Assembly: GCA_014841595.1 (NCBI GenBank)
Contig: JACYUE010000004.1
Span: 243,613-307,612 of the forward strand
Reading direction: 5' to 3'
Length of the DNA: 64,000 nt
Origin: Oxalobacteraceae sp. CFBP 8761
Lineage (GTDB): Bacteria > Pseudomonadota > Gammaproteobacteria > Burkholderiales > Burkholderiaceae_D
Part shown: one piece after another, positions 46,815 to 57,319 of the stretch
How the letters are laid out: each line of letters starts with the position of its first letter
How positions within the stretch are numbered: the stretch's first letter is position 1
The notes under the pieces: generated by a model
Database searches by the model: none
Told to the model about the DNA's origin: nothing
Seen by the model: the letters and a program-made list of their open reading frames with translations, nothing else
Position numbers and translations under genes: made by a program

Positions 46815-47993
46815 TTACAGCTCGCCGTACGAGTGCAGACCCGACAGGAACATGTTCACGCCCAGGAACGCAAACGTGGTCACCAGCAAGCCAACCACCG
46901 CCCACCAGGCCGCGACACGGCCGCGCAGGCCCGTCATCAGGCGCATGTGCAGCCACGCCGCGTAGTTCAGCCACACGATCAGCGCCCACGTCTCTTTCGG
47001 ATCCCACGACCAGTAGCCACCCCACGCTTCAGCGGCCCACAGCGCGCCGAGAATGGTGGCGACGGTGAAGAACGCGAAACCGACCGAGATCGACTTGTAC
47101 ATCACGTCGTCGAGCACCTCGAGCGAAGGCAGGCGGTCGACCAGCATGCCGTGCGATTTGAGCAGATAGGCCGACGCGACCATCGCGGCCAGCGCAAAGG
47201 TGCCATAGCCGATGAAGTTGGCCGGCACGTGGATTTTCATCCACCAGCTCTGCAGCGCCGGCACGAGCGGCTGGATCTGGGCAGCGTCGCGCGAGACCGT
47301 GTACCACAGCAGGAAGCCAACGGCGGCGCCGATGATCAGCATCACGAACGGGCCCAGCTGGCGCGTGGCGTAGTGTTCTTCGTAATACAGGTGGAACAGC
47401 GCGGTGATGATGGCAAACAGGATGAACACTTCGTACAGGTTCGACACCGGAATGTGGCCGACATCCGGGCCGATCAGGTACGACTCGTACCAGCGCACCA
47501 TCATGCCGACCGCGCCGATCACGACCGCGGCCCAGCACAGCGCAGCACCCACGCCGCCGCCGAACTTGCCGCGGCTTACCAGGCCAACCCAGTAGAACAC
47601 GGTCGAGAACACGAACAGCGCGCTCATCCACAGGATGGCCGACTGGCTCGACAGCATGTATTTGAGGAAGAATTTCTGCTCGGCAGCGGCAAGGTTGCCG
47701 TCGTACAGCGCGATGGCGCCCAGCGACAGCACGGCGACCAGCAGCAGCAGCCAGCGCATCGGCTTCCAGTACCAGCCCAGCACGGCAAACACGGGCGCCG
47801 TGCACACCAGGATCACCTCTTCATAGATGTCCATGAAATGGCCGTACCGGTTCAGCGCGAACAGTGCTGCGGCGCACAGGGCAAGCGCGTACAGCCAGTC
47901 GAGCGCACCCAGGCGGCGGAAATAGCCGGGCGCTTCCTGATATTGGTCGGTCGAGCGCGCCGGGGCGCCAGTCTTTGGTTGTGACAGTTCCAT
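46815..47993 (-). CDS. ccsB: System II cytochrome c biogenesis protein CcsB/CcsA
   Basis: A 392-residue polytopic protein of the haem-handling CcsA family. The tryptophan-rich WWD motif is clear in AAEAWGGYWSWDPKETWALI, with conserved His residues in flanking periplasmic loops (e.g. KIHVPANF). Together with ResB it moves haem out and ligates it to CxxCH apocytochromes. It begins 23 bases after resB ends. Confidence 0.95.
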   Translation of the reverse strand: MELSQPKTGAPARSTDQYQEAPGYFRRLGALDWLYALALCAAALFALNRYGHFMDIYEEVILVCTAPVFAVLGWYWKPMRWLLLLVAVLSLGAIALYDGNLAAAEQKFFLKYMLSSQSAILWMSALFVFSTVFYWVGLVSRGKFGGGVGAALCWAAVVIGAVGMMVRWYESYLIGPDVGHIPVSNLYEVFILFAIITALFHLYYEEHYATRQLGPFVMLIIGAAVGFLLWYTVSRDAAQIQPLVPALQSWWMKIHVPANFIGYGTFALAAMVASAYLLKSHGMLVDRLPSLEVLDDVMYKSISVGFAFFTVATILGALWAAEAWGGYWSWDPKETWALIVWLNYAAWLHMRLMTGLRGRVAAWWAVVGLLVTTFAFLGVNMFLSGLHSYGEL

Positions 47994-48016
47994 TGTTTTC
48001 TCCAGGCCCGCGCAGC

Positions 48017-50116
48017 TTACGCCGGTTGTGGCAGCTTTACTGACAAGTCTTCGTACTCGCGCTCGAAATCGAGCGTCTTGCGCTGCGTGCTCATGGCCAT
48101 CAGCGCCTCGGCGCCAGCCTCAGGATTACCGGGCACGTCGCGCACCCAGATCCAGACACGCCGCTCGCGGATGTAGAACATCGCGAACACGCCCAAGACA
48201 AGCAGGACACAGCCGAAGTAGACCACGTTCTTGCCCGGCGAGCGCGTCAATTGCAGCACCGAGGCCTTCACTTCGGTGAAATCGTCGAGCTGCAGGTAGA
48301 CCGGCGCGCCGTACAGATAACTGTCCGACAACGCATTGGTGGCCAGTTGCAGGAAGCGGCCATTGGCGTCCGTTGGCGCGGCCGCGGCGTCGCCGTGTTT
48401 TTCGCGCGCCACTTGCCACAGCTCCCACAGGGTGCCGTTAAGCATCTTCATGAAAATGCCGGCTGCTTTCTCCTGCTCGGCCTGCGGAATCTTTTCCAGG
48501 AACTGGGCCACGCCAACGAAGCCGCCGCGACCGTCGCCGCCGGCAAAGATGCCGAGCGTGCGCGCCGCCGACTCCTGCAACTGGCCAGCCAGCGCGCTGC
48601 CCTGGTTGCCGCCCAGCGCCCGCGCGGCATAGCGGCGTGCCGCCACGGCGCGTGCTTCGGGATCGGCCAGCGCCGCGCGCAGGCGCATCCAGTCGCCAAC
48701 GCCATAGCGCTCGTCCACGGGAATACGCAGGAAGCTGAAGCTTTCAGACGGGTTCGCGCGCACGCCGGCCAGATAGACCTGCGACCCATCGAGCGTCATC
48801 GGCTGCATGTAGTTCATGAATTCGCGCGCCTGGCCGCTGGCGTCGCGCAGCTTGTATTGGACGCTGGGGCCGACGTTCTTGAGGTCTTTCGTGGCGTCCG
48901 GATTGGCAGCCGAACCCGAGGCCTTGCCCAGCGTAGCGGCGAACTGTTCGTTGAACGTTTTGCCCTTGCTCACCGCGCGCACGTCATTGCCCTGGCTGAT
49001 GTTTTCGACGTTGAACGGACGGAAGCCCGACCACTCGACCGCATAGGTCTCGCCGCCGATTTTCAGTTCGGTGGCGCTGTTGACTTCGCCTTCGATCGGA
49101 AAACTGGCGCTGGCGGCGCCGTTCATCGGGTACCCCGTGAGCCGGAGCTTGCTGCCGCCATCGTCAAAGCTCGACTGGTAGACGGCGATGCCCTTGTAGA
49201 TCAGCGGGTGATTGACCTTGATGGTCGATTCGAACGTGTGGCCGTTTTCCAGATCGCGCACGACCACATCGCTGGCAAACAGTTTCGGCATGCCGGTCGA
49301 ATAGAACTCGATATGGAATTTCTTGAGCTGCAGCGAGAACGGGAGCTCCTGCACCAGGACGCCTGTCGGCTGGTTCAGGATCGCAGTGCGGCTGGCCTGC
49401 CCTTCGGCAATGGCGGTATTGCCACGGAAGGTCGGGTTGCCCGTGCCCAGGCGGTGCTGGGCCGGAATATCGGCGATCACGCCGCTGCCGGTGAACGGCG
49501 TCTTGTTGAACAGCCACTGCTGGATGCGCACCGGCAAGTCCGAATCGAGCGTGCCGCCCACCAGGATCACGATGATCGACGAGTGCGCGAAGATGTAGCC
49601 GAATTTGTTGCCCGCGCCTTTCTTGGCCGTAACCAGCGTGCCGCCGTCCTTCTCGACGATTTTCGTGGCGTAGCCGGCGTGGCGCAGGCGCAGCGCGCTC
49701 TGCTCGGCCAGCGCGCTTTTGGCCAGCGGCGCCTGCCATTCGAGCTTGTGGTGGAAGTTGCGCAGCGAATCGAAGCGCACGTTTTCGCGCCAGCTGCGCA
49801 TGTCGCGCATCATTTTCGGCGCGTTGCGGATCAGGCACAGGCCGGTGGACATGACCAGCACCACCAGGATCACCAGGAACCACCAGCTGGAATACACGCT
49901 GTACAGACCGAACTTGTTGAAAATCTCGAACCAGAATGGACCGAACTGATTGACGTAATTCGACATCGGCTCAGCCTGCTTGAGCACGGTGCCGATGATC
50001 GACGAGATGGAGATGATGGTGAGAAGACTGATCGCAAACCGCATCGATGAGATCAGTTCGACCGCCTCGGCCAGACCACGGCGGCGAGTGTTCAGTTCAA
50101 TTCCGGTGGTGCTCAT
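48017..50116 (-). CDS. resB: System II cytochrome c biogenesis protein ResB/CcsB-like
   Basis: A 699-residue membrane protein with three hydrophobic helices near the N-terminus (FAISLLTIISISSIIGTVL; WWFLVILVVLVMSTGLCL; YIFAHSSIIVILVGG), a large periplasmic domain, and a last helix near the C-terminus (VVYFGCVLLVLGVFAMFY). It is the scaffold partner of the haem-handling CcsA-type protein. Cotranscribed with ccsB and following a cytochrome c4 gene. Confidence 0.95.
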   Translation of the reverse strand: MSTTGIELNTRRRGLAEAVELISSMRFAISLLTIISISSIIGTVLKQAEPMSNYVNQFGPFWFEIFNKFGLYSVYSSWWFLVILVVLVMSTGLCLIRNAPKMMRDMRSWRENVRFDSLRNFHHKLEWQAPLAKSALAEQSALRLRHAGYATKIVEKDGGTLVTAKKGAGNKFGYIFAHSSIIVILVGGTLDSDLPVRIQQWLFNKTPFTGSGVIADIPAQHRLGTGNPTFRGNTAIAEGQASRTAILNQPTGVLVQELPFSLQLKKFHIEFYSTGMPKLFASDVVVRDLENGHTFESTIKVNHPLIYKGIAVYQSSFDDGGSKLRLTGYPMNGAASASFPIEGEVNSATELKIGGETYAVEWSGFRPFNVENISQGNDVRAVSKGKTFNEQFAATLGKASGSAANPDATKDLKNVGPSVQYKLRDASGQAREFMNYMQPMTLDGSQVYLAGVRANPSESFSFLRIPVDERYGVGDWMRLRAALADPEARAVAARRYAARALGGNQGSALAGQLQESAARTLGIFAGGDGRGGFVGVAQFLEKIPQAEQEKAAGIFMKMLNGTLWELWQVAREKHGDAAAAPTDANGRFLQLATNALSDSYLYGAPVYLQLDDFTEVKASVLQLTRSPGKNVVYFGCVLLVLGVFAMFYIRERRVWIWVRDVPGNPEAGAEALMAMSTQRKTLDFEREYEDLSVKLPQPA

Positions 50117-50227
50117 GCTTTACAACTTTCTTCCTGCGCGGCAGGTAGCCGCTTGCAGGAAGGGGGTCAGCCCGTTGCTGCCGCCCTTCCTGCGTTCAAT
50201 ATTGCTCATGCGAGATCGTGGAGTCTC

Positions 50228-50899
50228 TTAGCGCAAGCCGGCGATATAGTCGGCCACCGCGCGCATTTCAGCCGTCGACATGCGCTGAGAGAGCGTGGTC
50301 ATTTGCGGGCTGTTGGCGCGGGTGCCGCTCTTGAATGCTTCGAGCTGGGCAGTAGTGTAATCCTGATGCTGGCCTGCAAGGCGCGGATATTGGGCGGGGA
50401 TGCCGCTGGCGTTGGCGCCATGACAGCTAGCACAGGCCGCCACGCCACGCTCGGCGATGCCACCGCGATAGATCTTGCGACCCAGTTCAACGGTATCCTT
50501 GTTCTTGGCCGCGCCCGGCTTGTGCACCTGCGCCGCCAGCCACGCCGCGATGTCCTTCTTCTCGGCGTCGGTGAGCATCTTGGCGTAGGTCGTCATGATC
50601 GGCTGCTGGCGGTTCGGGGTCGTGAAATCGACCAGTTGCTTGTGCGTGTAGCTGGCGAACTGGCCCGACAGCTTGGGGTTGGCAACGATGGACGAATTGC
50701 CCGCCGCACCATGGCACGAGACGCATGCCGGCAGGCCGCGCGCGGGATCGCCCGCATCGTACAGCGCGCCGCCCCGGGCCGGATCAGCCTTGACTGCGGG
50801 CGCTGCAGTGGGCGCCGCTGCTGTTGCCGCCGGGAGTCCCCCGAAAACAGTTAGTGTGACCAACAATGTTTTGAGCAGGGGGGACGACAAGCGGTTCAT
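50228..50899 (-). CDS. Di-haem cytochrome c4
   Basis: A 223-residue periplasmic cytochrome with a Sec signal peptide (about residues 1-28). Two haem-binding motifs, CVSCH at residues 59-63 and CASCH at 156-160, sit in two similar halves, the cytochrome c4 layout. Met ligands are plausible in [10 protein letters not shown] and [10 protein letters not shown]. It probably donates electrons to a terminal oxidase. It lies upstream of resB-ccsB, which assemble it. Confidence 0.93.
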   Translation of the reverse strand: MNRLSSPLLKTLLVTLTVFGGLPAATAAAPTAAPAVKADPARGGALYDAGDPARGLPACVSCHGAAGNSSIVANPKLSGQFASYTHKQLVDFTTPNRQQPIMTTYAKMLTDAEKKDIAAWLAAQVHKPGAAKNKDTVELGRKIYRGGIAERGVAACASCHGANASGIPAQYPRLAGQHQDYTTAQLEAFKSGTRANSPQMTTLSQRMSTAEMRAVADYIAGLR

Positions 50900-51052
50900 A
50901 CTAGCACCTTGAAAAAGTCAATAATTGAAGGTTCAGTGCAGCGCCCTGATTGCTTGGGCCATGGGGCTGGCAGGCAGCAATCAACCCCTTATTGTACAAT
51001 AGCTTTGTTTCTCAAACGCCATTTCGTAGTCCTCTTACCCTCTTCCCCCCCC

Positions 51053-52829
<1,777 letters not shown>

Positions 52830-52845
52830 ACACCCGCGCACCCAA

Positions 52846-52876
52846 CAAAAAACCGTGCCATGGCACGGTTTTTTTA
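52846..52876 (+). terminator. Intrinsic terminator after hemB
   Basis: AACCGTGCCA at 52851-52860 is followed directly by its complement TGGCACGGTT (52861-52870), flanked by A-run and T-run. The symmetric structure can work in both directions. Confidence 0.9.
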
Positions 52877-52886
52877 CGACAAAGCT

Positions 52887-53088
52887 GGGGTCAGGTCTGA
52901 CATTCGGACACGAGCTCAGCCTTTTCCACATCTAACGGTGTCTTGCCCCGTATCGGCATGGCCCGGTGCAAGCTAGTCCTGACTGCCAGACTGTCGAGGC
53001 CGTGTCCGAATGTCAGACCTGGCCCCGCTTTTTTCGAACTCCGACTGCTCTACTGTCGAGGTCGTGTCCGAATGTCAGACCTGACCCC
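52887..53088. repeat. MITE-like element (copy B) with one left and two right arms
   Basis: Left arm 52887-52917 opens with the same GGGGTCAGGTCTGACATTCG as copy A. Right arm one (52996-53026) pairs with it at 28 of 31 positions, right arm two (53058-53088) at 30 of 31. The first centre (52918-52995) resembles that of copy A, sharing a segment like AGCTAGT and AGACTGTC before the right arm. The extra arm points to a partial duplication. Together with the tandem repeat to its right it fills the 314-base gap between hemB and the next gene. Confidence 0.85.
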
Positions 53089-53135
53089 GGCTTTTATTTG
53101 CCCGAATGTCAGACCTGACCCCGGCTTTTATTTGC
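53068..53135. repeat. 34-bp perfect tandem duplication at the edge of repeat copy B
   Basis: 53068-53101 and 53102-53135 are identical 34-base units beginning CCGAATGTCAGACCTGACCC and ending in an A/T-rich piece GGCTTTTATTTGC. Each unit carries the outer 21 bases of a right arm. It ends 8 bases before the stop of the convergent gene at 53144. Confidence 0.9.
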
Positions 53136-53143
53136 CACATTCA

Positions 53144-54070
53144 TTAGCCTCCCGGTGGCGGGCGGTATTCCGGGAACATTTCTTTGTACAGGAACTCGGT
53201 CAGTCGCGCTTCGTCTGCTGGTCGGGCGCTGAGCTTGACCACGCGGCCCAGGCGGTGCGAATCCCATTCGAAGTCGCCGGTCTTTTCCTTGCGGATCAGC
53301 TCGATCATTTTCTTGATGACGGCTGTTTCGATGTCGCGTGCGCTGCCCTGCTCCACCGTTACCGCCGTCAGCCAGCGCCGCTTGAAGCTCGGGTTCCAGC
53401 CGCGGAACTTCAGGTCCATCGTGTTGAACGTCTTGTTCGACACCGAGAAAATGCCGCCGGACTCGTTGCTGTCGTCGCGGCCGCGGCCGTTGATCGCGGC
53501 GATGTTCGCCAGCGCGTTGCGGTTGCCGCGGACGGCGTCGCTTTCCGGCGTTTCCACTTCGCTGCCCGTCGGCGCGCCCCGGCGCTCGCGCTGCGCTTTG
53601 ACGTAGGCAGCCATGTCCATGTCGGGCGGGACTTCGGTCTTTGGCTGCGGCGGCTGTGGTGGCGGTGGCCTGCGCTCAACCGGCTTTTCGTCGGGAATCG
53701 TGATCGTGTCGGGCAGGCGCTTGACGATGACGCGCTCCGGCGGCGTTGGCCGCGGCGTTTCTTGCCGGGGCGTTGGCTTCGGCGCCGGCTTGGGCTTTTG
53801 CTCGCGCTGCGCCTTGGTCGGCTGCTGCAGCGGCTGGACAAAAAAGACGTCGGTTTCGCGGTCCGACGCCGGACGCGCTGTCTTTTGCTCTTTTTCGGGC
53901 GGCTTGAAGATGAAGATCGCGAGCAGCAGCAAGTGCAGCACGATCGTGCCGATCAGGCCGCCGCGCTTGGAGCCCTCGCGCTCGTAATGCGGCCCCGGGC
54001 GTACCAGTGGCTGCCCGCAGTGGGAGCAAACTTCGCTGTCCTGATCGTAGGAGTGGGGATGGTCACGCAA
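53144..54070 (-). CDS. Proline-rich TonB-like membrane protein of unknown function
   Basis: A 308-residue protein. The short N-terminal part has a single CxxC (CSHCGQPL), like half a zinc ribbon. One transmembrane helix follows at about residues 38-57 (GLIGTIVLHLLLLAIFIF). A long Pro/Lys/Arg-rich region from about residue 58 to 150 resembles the periplasmic spacer of TonB. The C-terminal 150 residues form a basic, probably folded domain. The start is a TTG at 54070, because no ATG exists between the upstream stop and the helix and no strong ribosome-binding site is visible. I do not recognise a named family. It may couple the inner membrane to something in the periplasm, by analogy only. Confidence 0.7.
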   Translation of the reverse strand: MRDHPHSYDQDSEVCSHCGQPLVRPGPHYEREGSKRGGLIGTIVLHLLLLAIFIFKPPEKEQKTARPASDRETDVFFVQPLQQPTKAQREQKPKPAPKPTPRQETPRPTPPERVIVKRLPDTITIPDEKPVERRPPPPQPPQPKTEVPPDMDMAAYVKAQRERRGAPTGSEVETPESDAVRGNRNALANIAAINGRGRDDSNESGGIFSVSNKTFNTMDLKFRGWNPSFKRRWLTAVTVEQGSARDIETAVIKKMIELIRKEKTGDFEWDSHRLGRVVKLSARPADEARLTEFLYKEMFPEYRPPPGG

Positions 54071-54150
54071 GGTAGATCGGTATCCTGGAAGCGACGTCTA
54101 AAAAAACAGCAGAGAGGCGCAGTCTAACCGTTTTAGAGTACCAACGCATC

Positions 54151-54183
54151 ACGCCAGCGAGCGGACTGCCCCGCTGCTGGCGT
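54151..54183. other. Interrupted hairpin between the RND gene and the TonB-like gene
   Basis: ACGCCAGC (54151-54158) pairs with GCTGGCGT (54176-54183), with an inner GCGG/CCGC. No T-run follows on either strand, so a terminator role is uncertain. Confidence 0.4.
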
Positions 54184-54211
54184 TGATGGTTGTTACCAAA
54201 TGTTTCCAAGG

Positions 54212-57200
54212 TTAAGCATGCTGGGCAATCGCGACATCGTCGGCCTTCGCAAGCTGTTCGTCCGTCATCGGCCCAGTGCCGCTGAAACGGTCCAGGTACA
54301 GATAGATGACCGGCGTGATGTACAGCGTGATGACTTGCGAGAAGATCAAGCCGCCGCACACCGCCAGGCCCAGCGGCTGGCGCAGCTCGGCGCCAGCGCC
54401 GATACCGAGCGCGATCGGCAGCGCACCCATCAGCGCGGCCAGCGTCGTCATCAGGATCGGCCGGAAGCGCAGGATGCACGCTTCGCGGATCGCCTCTTGC
54501 GGGCTCATGCCGAGCGTGCGCTGCGCATCGAGCGCGAAGTCGATCATCATGATGGCGTTCTTCTTGACGATACCGATCAGCATCAGGATGCCGATCATCG
54601 CGATCAGCGTCAGGTCCTTGTCGAAGATCCACAGCGTCAGCAGCGCGCCAACCGCTGCCGACGGCAGGCCGGCCAGGATGGTCAGTGGGTGGATATAGCT
54701 TTCGTACAAGACGCCCAGCAGCACGTAGATGACGCCGATGGCCGTCAGGATCAGGATCAGCTGGCTCGACTGCGTATCCTGGAACACGGCCGCGTCGCCG
54801 CCATACGTGGCAATCACCGAGGCCGGCAACTTCATCGCCGTACCCATCTGTTCGATGGCGGCAGTGGCGTCGCCCAGCGGCACGCCGGGCGCCAGGTTGA
54901 ACGACAGCGTGATCGCCTGCAATTGCCCCTGGTGATTCACTTGCAGCGGACCGACCGTGCGGCGCACCGTGGCGATGCTCGACAGCTTGACCAAGTCGCC
55001 CGACTTGCTGCGCACCGACACGCGCGACAGCGCTTCGTCGTAGTAGCGGTCGCTGGCGGCCGCTTCCAGGATCACGTAGTAGCTGGCGGCCGTCGAGTAG
55101 ATGGTCGAGACCTGGCGCTCGCCGAACGACGCGTACATCACGGTACGGATATCGTCCATTTCGAGGCCCAGCAGCGCAGCCTTGTCGCGGTCGATGTCCA
55201 CGGTCGCTTGCAGCGCCTTGTTCTGCGAGTCGCTGTTGACGTCGCGGAAGCGCGCATCCTGCCGCATGCCTTCCAGGAACCGCTCGGCCCAGCCGCCGAT
55301 CTCGCCGCCCGACACGCTTTGCAGCGTGTACTGGTAGCGCGCCTTGCTCTGGCGTCCGCCCAGTTGCAGATTCTGCTGGGGCGACATGAACACCTGCACG
55401 CCCGGCACGGCGCGCGTGGCCTTGCGCAGGTCGTCGATCACCAGGTCCATCGGTGGCCGCTCGCCGCGGGGTTTCAGTACCAGGAACATGCGGCCCGTGT
55501 TGCCGCCGCCGCTGAACGAAGTCGTGTCCTGCACGTACGGATTGGCGCGGACGATGTCGACCACCTTGCCCTGCAGTTCGGCCAGCGCGACCGACGACGT
55601 GTCTTCGGACGCTTCGACGTTCACGCGGATCTGGCCGATGTCTTCTTCGGGGAAGAAGCCCTTCGGCATCGTCATATACAGCACGGCGGTCAGCACGAAG
55701 GTGCCCAGCGCCAGCATCAGGACCAAAAAGCGGTGGCGCAGCGCCATGTCGAGCGTGCGGCCGTAGCCGTTGCGCACATTGGTGAACATGGCTTCGAAAC
55801 GGCGACCGATCCACGACATGTCTTTTGGATCGACGTGGCCGCCATCCTTGAGCAGGCGCGAGCACAGCATCGGCACCAGCGTGAGCGAGACGATGGCCGA
55901 GACCATCACGGCCAGGCCGACGATCACGGCAAATTCGCGGAACAGCAGGCCGATCACGCCGGGCATGAAGAAGATCGGGATGAACACGGCCACCAGCGAA
56001 ATCGAGATCGAGATGATGGTAAAGCCCATTTCACGCGCGCCAACGAGCGACGCGTGCATCGGCTTCTTGCCCATCTCCATATGGCGCACGATATTTTCCA
56101 GCACCACGATCGCATCGTCGACCACCAGGCCGACAGCCAGCGTGATGCCCAGCAGCGAGATATTGTCGAGGCTATAGCCGAGCCAATACAGCAGCGAAAG
56201 CGCGCCCAGCAACGAGATCGGCACCGTCACCGCCGGGATGAACGTGGCCGCCGCGCGGTGCAGGAACAGGAAGATCACCAGGATCACCAGCATCACCGTG
56301 CCGAGCAGCGTCAGGTTGACGTCGTGGATCGCTTCGCGGATCGACAGCGAGCGGTCGTTGACGAGCTCGATCTTGATCGAGGCCGGCAATTGCCCTTCGA
56401 AGCGGGGAATCAGCGCGCGCACGGCGTCGACCACTTCGACCGTGTTGGCATTCGGCTGGCGCTGCACCATCAGCGAGATCGAGCGCTCGCCATTCAGGCT
56501 ACCCATGGCCTTGACCGACTGGTAGCTGTCCTGGACGTCGGCGATGTCGCGCAGGCGCACGGGCAGGCCTTCGCGCGTGGCAACGATCAGGTTGGCGAAG
56601 TCGGCCGCCTTCATCAGCTGGCCGCCGCCCTGGATCGTCAGCGCCTGCGTTGGGCCATCGAGGATGCCCAGCGGGGTGTTCGAGTTGGCCGCGCGCAGTG
56701 CTGCTGCGAGCTCGTCCATCGAGATATTGCGCGCGTTCATCAGGTCGGACTTGGCGCGCACGCGCACGGCGAAGCGCTTGCCGCCGTTGATCGAGACTTG
56801 CGACACGCCCTGCACGGTCGAGATCGCCGGCGAGATCAGATTCTCTGCGTAATCGTTCAGCTCCGACAGGTCCATCGACGGCGAGGTCAGGTGCATGAAC
56901 AGGATCGGGGCGTCGGCCGGGTTGACCTTGCGGTAAGCCGGCAGTTCCGTCATCTCGAGCGGCAACCGGCGCTGCGCCACCAGCAGCGCGGCCTGGACGT
57001 CGACCGCAGCCTTGTCGACATCGATCGCGGTGTCGAATTCAAGGGTGATATTGGTGTCGCCCTGGGTGCTGCTCGACGTGATCAGCTTGATGCCGGCAAT
57101 GGTCGAGAACTGTTTCTCCAGAGGCAGCGCGACCGATGACGCCATCGTCTCGGGACTTGCGCCCGGCAAGTTGGCCGACACGTTGATGACCGGCGTGTTA

Positions 57201-57319
57201 TAGCTCGGCAACGCGGCGACCGGGATCTTCATGTACGACAGGATGCCCACCAGCACCAGGCTGAGCGACAGCAACACCACCATCACGGGACGGCGGATAC
57301 ACAGTTCGGACAGGTTCAT
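54212..57319 (-). CDS. RND-family efflux pump permease (MdtB/MdtC-like)
   Basis: A 1035-residue inner-membrane pump of the hydrophobe/amphiphile RND class. It starts MNLSELCIRRPVM and has the two large periplasmic loops and about 12 helices of AcrB-type transporters. Proton-relay residues are visible: Asp-Asp in GLVVDDAIVVLEN and Lys in IGIVKKNAIMMIDFA. The sequence most resembles MdtBC/MuxBC proteins, but only one permease is present. Its start overlaps the stop of the adaptor gene by 4 bases. No outer-membrane channel gene is nearby, so a TolC-like protein elsewhere is expected. Substrates are unknown. Confidence 0.92.
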   Translation of the reverse strand: MNLSELCIRRPVMVVLLSLSLVLVGILSYMKIPVAALPSYNTPVINVSANLPGASPETMASSVALPLEKQFSTIAGIKLITSSSTQGDTNITLEFDTAIDVDKAAVDVQAALLVAQRRLPLEMTELPAYRKVNPADAPILFMHLTSPSMDLSELNDYAENLISPAISTVQGVSQVSINGGKRFAVRVRAKSDLMNARNISMDELAAALRAANSNTPLGILDGPTQALTIQGGGQLMKAADFANLIVATREGLPVRLRDIADVQDSYQSVKAMGSLNGERSISLMVQRQPNANTVEVVDAVRALIPRFEGQLPASIKIELVNDRSLSIREAIHDVNLTLLGTVMLVILVIFLFLHRAAATFIPAVTVPISLLGALSLLYWLGYSLDNISLLGITLAVGLVVDDAIVVLENIVRHMEMGKKPMHASLVGAREMGFTIISISISLVAVFIPIFFMPGVIGLLFREFAVIVGLAVMVSAIVSLTLVPMLCSRLLKDGGHVDPKDMSWIGRRFEAMFTNVRNGYGRTLDMALRHRFLVLMLALGTFVLTAVLYMTMPKGFFPEEDIGQIRVNVEASEDTSSVALAELQGKVVDIVRANPYVQDTTSFSGGGNTGRMFLVLKPRGERPPMDLVIDDLRKATRAVPGVQVFMSPQQNLQLGGRQSKARYQYTLQSVSGGEIGGWAERFLEGMRQDARFRDVNSDSQNKALQATVDIDRDKAALLGLEMDDIRTVMYASFGERQVSTIYSTAASYYVILEAAASDRYYDEALSRVSVRSKSGDLVKLSSIATVRRTVGPLQVNHQGQLQAITLSFNLAPGVPLGDATAAIEQMGTAMKLPASVIATYGGDAAVFQDTQSSQLILILTAIGVIYVLLGVLYESYIHPLTILAGLPSAAVGALLTLWIFDKDLTLIAMIGILMLIGIVKKNAIMMIDFALDAQRTLGMSPQEAIREACILRFRPILMTTLAALMGALPIALGIGAGAELRQPLGLAVCGGLIFSQVITLYITPVIYLYLDRFSGTGPMTDEQLAKADDVAIAQHA

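Noticed and set aside
53068..53135. Possible CRISPR array at the tandem 34-bp repeats
   Set aside because: Only two directly adjacent units without spacers, no cas genes in the window, and the unit contains arms of the dispersed inverted repeat.
54200..57139. 979-codon open frame on the + strand, antisense to the RND permease
   Set aside because: Arg/His/Gln-rich composition typical of an antisense frame in GC-rich DNA; the opposite strand encodes a complete, motif-bearing RND protein.
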